Positions 57,261 through 64,000 of a stretch of 64,000 bases of DNA are shown in pieces. The notes beneath the pieces were generated by a model. It saw nothing but the letters and a program-made list of their open reading frames with translations. It had not been told where the DNA came from and made no database searches. The number at the start of each line of letters is the position of its first letter. Within the stretch, counting starts at the first letter, position 1. Both the position numbers and the translations under genes were made by a program. The stretch is from Podospora pseudoanserina (lineage: Eukaryota > Ascomycota > Sordariomycetes > Sordariales > Podosporaceae): NCBI RefSeq assembly GCF_035222485.1, contig NC_085920.1:2170001-2234000 (forward strand). The letters run 5' to 3'.

Positions 57261-58318
57261 ATGTCATCATGGGTAAACCACCTGCACATTCCAGATGCAC
57301 ATCAGAAACTCCACTAACACATACCCAGGTGTTCCGTCCTCCCGTGGCACCATCCACAGGCGTCATGCCTATCTCAGCTCTCCTCTCGCCTCAGCCAGAC
57401 GCTGATAAAGAGAACCATGGCCCCGCTGCAAGCAAAAGCCTAAAGCGCAAGTCCCTCGATGACCATGCCATTGCCCCAGCAGGATCAGGCATGTCCCTCG
57501 ACGACATCGACCTCGAAGGCGTACCAATCGACATGAACTGCGACCAGGTCCGTCGCAAAATCAATAATATTCTCGATTCCGCCGCCATGACCAAAACCGC
57601 CTTCGCCCGTGAGATTGGCGTCAGCGTCAAATCGCTTTCAGGCTTCTTGGGTGTCCACGGTCCCTTCAACGGCTCAGGCTTCGCCGCCTATGAAAACGCC
57701 TGGGAGTGGTTCAAGAAGAGGGAGATGCTCGGTATCCCTCTGCTAGTAGGGAAGAAACAAAAGACTTCCGCCACCACTGCTGCCTTTGCTGCTCCTGCTG
57801 TCCCTGTGGCCCCAGCCCCCGCAACCGCATCCAAAGCCAAACCCTCCGCTGCCTCTTCGGTTCCTGATATCAGCGGAATTCACCTGGAAGGTGAGGAAAC
57901 TGACTCCGTCCCCGTCTATGACTCTTGCGACGAAATCCGCCGTAAGATCAACCTACATCTCAAGAAAGACGGCGTCACTCAGGCGTCTTTCCTCCGGGAC
58001 ATCTACGCCCAGCTTCGCGGCCCCAGCAAGCCAGGAAAATGCTTCCAGAGCGTGCAGCTCCAGCGATTTAGGGGGATGAAGGGGAGTAACTGTGGGGTGA
58101 AATCAGCGTTGTATTACGGGGCTTATGTCTTTTTTGAAAAGATCCGGATCAAGGAGGGGAGGCCGAAGACGAAGCATAGGTTGGAAATGGAGGGGCTTTG
58201 GGGGGCAGCAGGGGCGGATAGGGAGCATGATGGGAACACTAGGGTTTGGGTCTTGGGTGTGGCGAGCAAAGGAGGTGGTGGGAGGGGGAGGGGAGGTGGG
58301 GGGTATGCTTACTTTTGA
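57261..58318 (+). CDS. Twin-repeat fungal protein (DUF7726-like), possible DNA-binding
   Basis: Exons 57261-57272 and 57329-58318 give 333 residues. The first exon encodes only MSSW; the intron has GTAAAC, CACTAACAC and CCCAG and joins in phase to VFRPPVAPSTGVMP. The protein holds two related modules of about 70 residues: CDQVRRKINNILDSAAMTKTAFAREIGVS (from about 93) and CDEIRRKINLHLKKDGVTQASFLRDI (from about 223), each followed by an aromatic-rich helix (YENAWEWFKKREMLG; YYGAYVFFEKIRIKEG). The pattern of helix, turn, helix with a TKTAFAREIGVSVKSLSGFL segment resembles HTH-type DNA-binding folds. A basic KSLKRKSLD stretch may be a nuclear signal, and an Ala/Pro/Val linker joins the modules. 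The C-terminus is Gly-rich (GGGGRGRGGGG). The molecular role of this fungal family is not established, to my knowledge. Confidence 0.85.
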
Positions 58319-58629
58319 TTAGGGGGGCGACGGGTGGTAGAGTTGGTTTGGTATGATGCTGCTGGTTATCGATGATATTTGGAAACTACCTACCTTATAC
58401 TTGGGGGATGACTTTGAATGGCGTGGTTTAATTTGGCGGGAGGAAAGGGGGCGGCTTTTTGTAATATTCAAGTTAGCGATCTTATAATATGGTACTTATC
58501 GGTGCTCAGTGTGCTCAAAAATAATCCAGCATCTTACATTTATTCTTTTCTGTTGCCTTTATAGGCCAGTCATGCAAGATCGTGCCTCGAAGGAAAGGTT
58601 TTGGGCGAACCTAAAGGATCACCTCGTGA

Positions 58630-59193
58630 CTGTCGTCTAAGTTTGAAATATACGTTGGCCTGTCTGCAAAAAAGGCAGGTGAGCTCTGGTGGGAGTGGAT
58701 GTTCCGCGGGCGTTATGACCATTCCAATCACAGGACCTTCCTCCACTTCATTCGCCAATACACAACTGAGAACCACGTGGTGGAAGCCGCCGATGACAAC
58801 AGCGATACTCAATGGTGAAAATGTATGGATGCTTGCGGTCTTGCCGTCGAAACCCAGGACGCCATCGTGGATCCGCAGTTCACCTATCTCCGCCTGTCTA
58901 AATCTTGCCTGCACTGGATGAATCACACAATGGATATGCGCTACGCCGAGCTCGATGACATCTGCGATCCGTGGTGGGTCGGCTATTTAGAGCAGCGGCG
59001 GATAGCAACGGGTGATGTTTCCAACCGCCATTCAACTCCCGGACAACAGCAGCAGGGCACGCTGGCTATCGACCTGACTTGGAGCTCCGCAAAAGCCGTC
59101 AATCCTCCCGGGCATACAGTACTCTACAAAGCAATTAACCACGCTCGCGGCCATTGTCTCTTTGACGAGGCCGGCATCATGTTGTATAAGTAG
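58630..59193 (+). pseudogene. Decayed gene fragment with one internal TGA
   Basis: A 188-codon stretch is open except for one TGA at 58816, in the context TGG-TGA-AAA. The reading is protein-like on both sides (AGELWWEWMFRGRYDHSN before, and VDPQFTYLRLSKSCLHWMNH, ICDPWWVGYLEQRR after) and ends GHCLFDEAGIMLYK. No intron removes the TGA without shifting the frame. A CGA-to-TGA change would explain it and would match the neighbouring relic. I do not recognise the family; it may be an upstream part of the same decayed locus. Confidence 0.45.
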
Positions 59194-59221
59194 AGGGATG
59201 TCTGCGAACCTCTAATAGAGA

Positions 59222-59690
59222 ATGCCATCCCAAGACAACTCTTTTACCTTCACACCGCACGTCGAAATTGCAGAACCTGAAGCGAGCTATGGGAAACGAC
59301 GGGCACGGCTCGATTCGATGATGATATTTCGCGTTTACATCCCGAAATCTGGCATTGAAAGTTTACCTGGGCCCAACTGCCTTCGACATTTCCACTATCC
59401 GACAGATGACTGGAAGAAGTTCATGGCTCGACAGAAATGCTCGGGACGTCAGGGCTTTTCTCTTTACTGAGGTTGACTTGAATTCGTGGCTTGCAGAGAA
59501 CCCAGTTGCAAATAGTTGAGGGGAAAGGATTTGGAACAGCTACAGCGTCTTCAAGACTCCCACAATGTCTTCCAAGAGAGTGGGAAGGGAGTGATATCAT
59601 CAGGGGCGTGTTTATCAACGCACAAGGCAAAGCTTTTGAAGAACCAGGGAATACTGTGATAAAGTCACTTACACTGTGACATAGCTATTC
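59222..59690 (+). pseudogene. Fragmented frames within the decay zone
   Basis: A frame from ATG 59222 reads 82 residues (SGIESLPGPNCLRHFHYPTD, WKKFMARQK) and stops. Around 59535-59650 another frame gives a Gln/Ser/Lys-rich helix (EQLQRLQDSHNVFQESGKG). Neither is complete or assigned to a family. They are listed as probable pieces of a disrupted gene. Confidence 0.3.
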
Positions 59691-60004
59691 ACAAGCTGCC
59701 ACGTCTCCATTGTCTAGGTCTTTATGGCCAGGCTGGAATGGGTGTCGAGATTTATGCCGTATAACCTGGCGACCACGTTTTATAGGATACCCCCGACTTC
59801 TACGGTCTTACCATGCCACCTCTCGTCCGCCCTTGAATAAACCTGGGGACTGCCTTGGTGACCAGTTGCCGCCCCTCCCCCCGCCGGGTTCGCAAAGTCT
59901 TCCATGAGAATGATGTTAACACAAAGCGACCCCGCTCTCTGGCAACCGGTGAGTGTGTCACCTTGAGCGTGTTCTCCGAAAACCATTTGTTTTGTGACCA
60001 AATC

Positions 60005-62176
60005 ATGGCCGAGATCATCGGACTCGTTTCAGATGGTATCGTAATAGCGCAGGCCACTGGTAAAGTGGGCAGTCTGGCCCTGTCACTGTTTCGACTCTGG
60101 AGAGAGGTCAAGGATGTACCAGAAACAATCAAAGCTTTGGTCGAGCAGCTCAAGTATTTCGCCCTGTCGATCGATGCAATCGAAGTGGAGCTACAGGCAG
60201 TGATTGGAGGAGGATGTCCTCCAACGCCCATGTGCGCTCGAGCAATTCAGCATTGTTGACATGTGCACGAGGAACTGGACAAATTGATTCGAGATCTCAT
60301 GGGCGATATCGTTTCGACCAGGAGGCGGAAGAGATATGTCGCCAAAACGGAAGCGGTGTTGTTCTAGAAGGCCGAGCTCGAGATGTACGAAAAGCGACTT
60401 TATCGAGCATTGAAAATACTCGGAATGGTTCTTCAGCTGTTGAAAATGTGAATGGAATGATGCAAAGTCATTTGCTCATCTTAAGGCAAGAACTGATTAG
60501 GTATTGATCGTCTAGATCCCAAATGAACTTTCAGCCCGAATATATCGCCTCAAGGGTTGTCGAGTCGATTCCCCTTCAATAGAACCAGGAACGGGATCTC
60601 AAAGAGAAGTCTCTGACCAGTGAACAAGAGGCAAATTATTGGGTGTCGGGCAAACTAACCACGAAGCTGAATGGGACTCGTATAGGGCGAGCTCGCCATC
60701 GGACACGGATTCTAGCAGGGTGCCTGGTTTTCGAGGTCATGCACGATGGGGATGCCAAAGCACCCTCCGTAAAGCAGGAAGCGAAAAGTGAGTATCCCCT
60801 TCTTTTTGTAGTCGGGGATGATTTCTTGACAATTATCATGTTAGGCTACCGGATAAAAGTGGCATTTCCGCGTTGGTTCATGAACAGAGCTTGGGACCTT
60901 CAAGTACTTTTTGCGACCTGTGGATGGAATGTTGCTTTTCGGCAGTATACGATCGTCGAAGAAGGCAATGAATTGTTTCTTTGAATCATGTGTGAAACAC
61001 ATCCCATCACACCAAACGAGCTTCGAAACTCCTTTGCCAACGGACACACCACACCATATATTCTGGATGACAAAGGAAGGACACTATTACACGTCAGTAT
61101 TACGTCCTTTATAGGAGTTCGACCAGGTACTAATGGTGCATCAGTATGCCATGATCTTCAACCCAAATCTGGTCGAACCTCTCCTCGTTGTGGGTCTTGA
61201 CCTGTTCACTATCAGCTTTGAAGGCCAGTCGCCCCTTTGCTGGTTGGATGTGATACCGTACACCTACCTGAATCCAGAGGATCAGCTTGTATTTCATACG
61301 GCCCTGCTCTCCTACGGCGCACATGACAACTTCAGCGGGGACGCTCACCTCGTCGGCAATGCTGGACAGTGATAGCGCGGCTGTAGAGCCTCTATTCTCC
61401 GAAATCTTCTGCCACTATTACAAGTCGCCATGGCAGCGGCGCCTGAAACTCTTCTATCGATTCTCGGGCTTGGCTATAGACCATAAAGTTGGGCGACGGT
61501 TTCTCTGCCAACAAGAAAGCTCAGGCACCGACGATATCCGAGCTGAGGGCTTCCGAAGAGATGGGGTCGGTTTTGAATCACATAATGTGGATGTATTTCC
61601 AAAGCGCTATGGGGCTAGATCACACTTGCAGGCGACCAGGCCACGCTCCTAAATGACTGGACACGTTTACTGATACCGTCAAAAAAAATTTGAAAAATGG
61701 TCCGATGTGTATTTCGTAAGGTTGCCGGTATCACCACGCTCGAGGATCTTGATGCCCGCCATCCTGCCCACGGTCTGACCGCGCTACTCCTAGCACCTGC
61801 GTTATGTCGGTGTCCCGACTTCAGCAAACTTCTGGAGTATCAGAGGGCCTGGAAAATGGCGGTCCACTCGGCTCTCCGTGCCTGGCTCGAAGATTTGCAT
61901 ATTGCGGGGATAGATCTGGAGGAGTATGGTAAGGCTACAAAAGCAGTGTTTGTCAACACTGGTATCTTGCAGTCTAGGGTGTGGCCGGTGGAACCGATGT
62001 GTTTACCAGTACAGCCGGAGTTCGAATATGTGTGGAAGGATATCATCTATGGGCCATACCCTGGGGATTGGTTGCTTGTATTCGAGTGGGATATCGCTTG
62101 GGAGGACTTTTTAAGGGATTTCTGGGAATGGATTGAGAACCCTCCCATGAAAATTCCTCGCTCTTGGATAGTTTAG
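60005..62176 (+). pseudogene. Decayed STAND/ankyrin-type gene with RIP-like stops
   Basis: The ATG at 60005 starts MAEIIGLVSDGIVIAQATGK and continues through LALSLFRLWREVKDVPETIK and LVEQLKYFALSIDAIEVELQ, the pattern of the N-terminal domain carried by many fungal STAND/ankyrin proteins. The same frame then meets TGA at 60257, TAG at 60365 and TGA at 60449, while the protein-like reading goes on between them (HEELDKLIRDLMGDI, AELEMYEKRLYRALKIL). Further on are WDLQVLFATCGWNVAFRQYT near 60890-60950 and an ankyrin-like TPYILDDKGRTLLHVSI near 61045-61100 in shifted frames. The end is intact: from 61697 a 159-residue frame holds WLEDLHIAGIDLEEYGK and DFWEWIENPP, the usual C-terminus of such proteins. 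All three in-frame stops fit CGA-to-TGA or CAG-to-TAG change. It is a host gene relic. Confidence 0.65.
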
Positions 62177-62764
62177 ATACTGACCTTAGTTGAAGACCAG
62201 TGCTCTTGAACATCTTGCCGGTTCCATGTTGTAACATGTCAATCTGGTGTCTCGCCTTTGCCAAGCAGGGGTGATGTTGGCGTGTTTGGACTTAATCCGT
62301 CTGTCTTGAGAGGTATAACGGAAAAAGCAAAGAGCAATGTATATAAGAATGGCGAAAGGAGTCTTAAGGTGTAGATTATGTAGCACAAGGATATCAAGTG
62401 AATTCACTACGAGAATATGTCATCTGTTCTTCCTGCCCCTACTGAAAGCTTGATGATTGGATCCAGCCAAGCTTCTGTCCGAGATGCAAACTGGCCCTAC
62501 AAAAAAGAAAAGATGGGGCACAGGGTTCAGCGGGCCGCGGCAGCTTGCCCCGGCAGGCAGTTGCAGCTTCAACCCCTGTCTGGGCTAAAATGGGGGGCTC
62601 CATCTGCCCAAAACTTCCAGCCTGTCCCTTGGAAACTTTTGCACCAAGGGTTCCAGGTCATTTCGTGGCGGCGCTCTTCAACCTTCTTGCGCCGGTTCAA
62701 CCACCAAACGGTGTTCTCTCTTTGTTTCTAACCTTGGTCAGTTTCCTCATGGAGTAGCGCAATC
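62177..62764. promoter_or_regulatory. Promoter region of ERJ5
   Basis: The 590 bp between the relic and ERJ5 contain no supported gene. No specific unfolded-protein-response element could be assigned with confidence. Confidence 0.35.
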
Positions 62765-64000
62765 ATGAAATTCTCTGCTCTTTCCCTAGGCCTGTTGGCC
62801 CTCCTAACGCCGCTGAGTGCGGCATGGACCAAAGAAGGTATGTGAAGTATTTGCTGTACCTTCCCGTCGCAAATGCGATGATACCCCTTTTCTATGGCGT
62901 CTGGTTCCAGTACCACTATATCTACATAATCCAATTGTATCAGACTTACTAACATCTTCGATGATAACCAGATCGCGAAATCTTCCGTGTCCGCGATGAA
63001 CTCCTTGCGCATGAAGGTCCCGAAGTGACTTTTTACGATTTTCTTGGTGTCAAGAAGGGCGCAAGCCACGAGGACATCAACAAAGCCTACAAGAAGAAGT
63101 CAAGAGAGCTCCATCCCGACAAAGTCAGACAGCAGCTCCAGGCCCAGCGCATCAAGGCCAACAAGGAGAACGCCAAGAAGTCGGGAGGCAAGCCCGGTGT
63201 GCAGGTGACGAAGCAGCCTACCTCTCATGAGCTCAAGGTAGCCATCAAGCGCGCCTCAGAGCGCCAGGCTCGTCTTTCCATCGTTGCCGATGTCCTCCGC
63301 GGCCCTGGGCGTGACCGATATGACTACTTCCTCACCAATGGCTTCCCTACCTGGAAGGGCACCGAGTACTACTACAACCGCTATCGCCCCGGCCTTGGCA
63401 CTGCTATCTTCGGCGTCTTCCTCGTCGCCGGTGGTGGCGCGCATTATCTCGCCCTTTACATGAGCTGGAAGCGCCAACGCGAGTTTGTGGAGCGCTATAT
63501 CACATTTGCGCGCCGTGCTGCTTGGGGCGACAACCTTGGCCTCAACATTCCTGGCGTTGATGGCGAGCCTGCCGCCGCTCCTCCCCCTCCCCCTCCTCAA
63601 CAGGTGTACGAAGACGAAGACGGTCGCCAGATTCCCATCAACCGCAAGATGCGTCGCATGCAAGAGCGCGAGACAAAGAAGGAGGCCAAGGATAAGAGTG
63701 CCGGGCGCAAGACCCGCCGTGGACGTGACACCAAGCCCGCCTCGGCCTCTGCTTCCGGATCAGCGACTCCCCAGCCGCAGCCCGAGGGACAGGGTCCCAC
63801 TGGAGCCAAAAGGCGTGTCGTTGCGGAGAATGGCAAGGTTCTCGTTGTTGACTCGGTGGGCGCCGTCTTCCTTGAACAGGAGGATGAGCATGGCAATGTG
63901 GGCGAGTACCTTTTGGACGTAAGCTGCCTCTTATTCATCCAACTTCTTGCAAAATAAGCTAACATATCCACCAGCCCAATGAGATCGCCAAACCTACCTT
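62765..64000 (+). CDS. ERJ5: ER membrane J-protein Erj5, 3' end beyond the window
   Basis: Exons 62765-62837, 62972-63918 and 63975 onward, cut by the window edge. Exon 1 encodes a signal peptide, MKFSALSLGLLALLTPLSAA. The J-domain follows in exon 2 with FYDFLGVKKGASHEDINKAY and the HPD motif in ELHPDKVR; an insert of about 40 Lys/Gln-rich residues separates HPD from the last helix, and the domain ends RGPGRDRYDYFLTNGFP. A membrane span (AIFGVFLVAGGGAHYLALYM) comes next, then a cytosolic part with PPPPPPQQ, a basic KMRRMQERETKKEAK region and NGKVLVVDSVGAVFLEQED. The topology (J-domain in the ER lumen) matches yeast Erj5, which stimulates the Hsp70 Kar2/BiP in folding. About 30 or more residues are probably missing at the C-terminus. 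Confidence 0.93.

Overview
The window is nuclear DNA of a filamentous ascomycete, most likely a sordariomycete close to the Sordariales. Evidence: short introns (about 50-130 bp) with GTANGT donors, CTRAC branch sites and YAG acceptors; wide intergenic spaces; single-gene transcription units on both strands; and families typical of these fungi (Zn2Cys6 regulator, fungal-only bHLH, CmcJ-type hydroxylase, twin-repeat DUF7726-like protein, STAND/ankyrin relic). I see no rRNA, CRISPR, intact transposon or virus-like element.

Layout. 1-907: the CmcJ/AsaB-like oxygenase gene, cut by the window edge. 4083-5548: bHLH regulator. 8964-9850: orphan gene. 12096-13209: NmrA-like Rossmann protein, with a decayed piece of the same gene at 14.7-14.95 kb. 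18-30.5 kb is the conserved core: DHDPS-family aldolase (18089-19138), AT-hook/chromodomain protein (minus), PAM17 (plus), UBA4 (minus), SLX9 (plus) and a DEN1/SENP8-type deneddylase (minus). 31.8-35.5 kb: an orphan and a membrane-anchored gamma-glutamylcyclotransferase-like protein. 36.1-45.2 kb: NAD-dependent glycerol-3-phosphate dehydrogenase and glycogen debranching enzyme, divergent around a 3.1 kb intergenic region. 46.0-46.1 kb: intron-bearing tRNA-Tyr. 47.4-48.2 kb: Cys-rich cell-surface membrane protein.

48.2-54 kb is almost gene-free with short relics. 54.5-55.9 kb: Zn2Cys6 factor containing a GC-AG intron. 57.3-58.3 kb: twin-repeat DUF7726-like protein. 58.6-62.2 kb is a decay zone: a relic with one TGA, then a broken STAND/ankyrin-type gene whose in-frame stops all fit C-to-T change, as expected of RIP. 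62.8 kb to the edge: ER J-protein ERJ5.

The conserved genes are housekeeping (mitochondrial import, tRNA thiolation/urmylation, ribosome assembly, deneddylation, glycerol and glycogen metabolism, ER folding) and do not form one pathway. GPD and GDB1 both act on carbohydrate reserves. I did not find a convincing undescribed multi-gene system. The most informative oddities are the RIP-like decay zone, the GC-AG intron, the diverged NmrA duplicate, the micro-exon structure of DEN1 and the very long loop of the bHLH factor.
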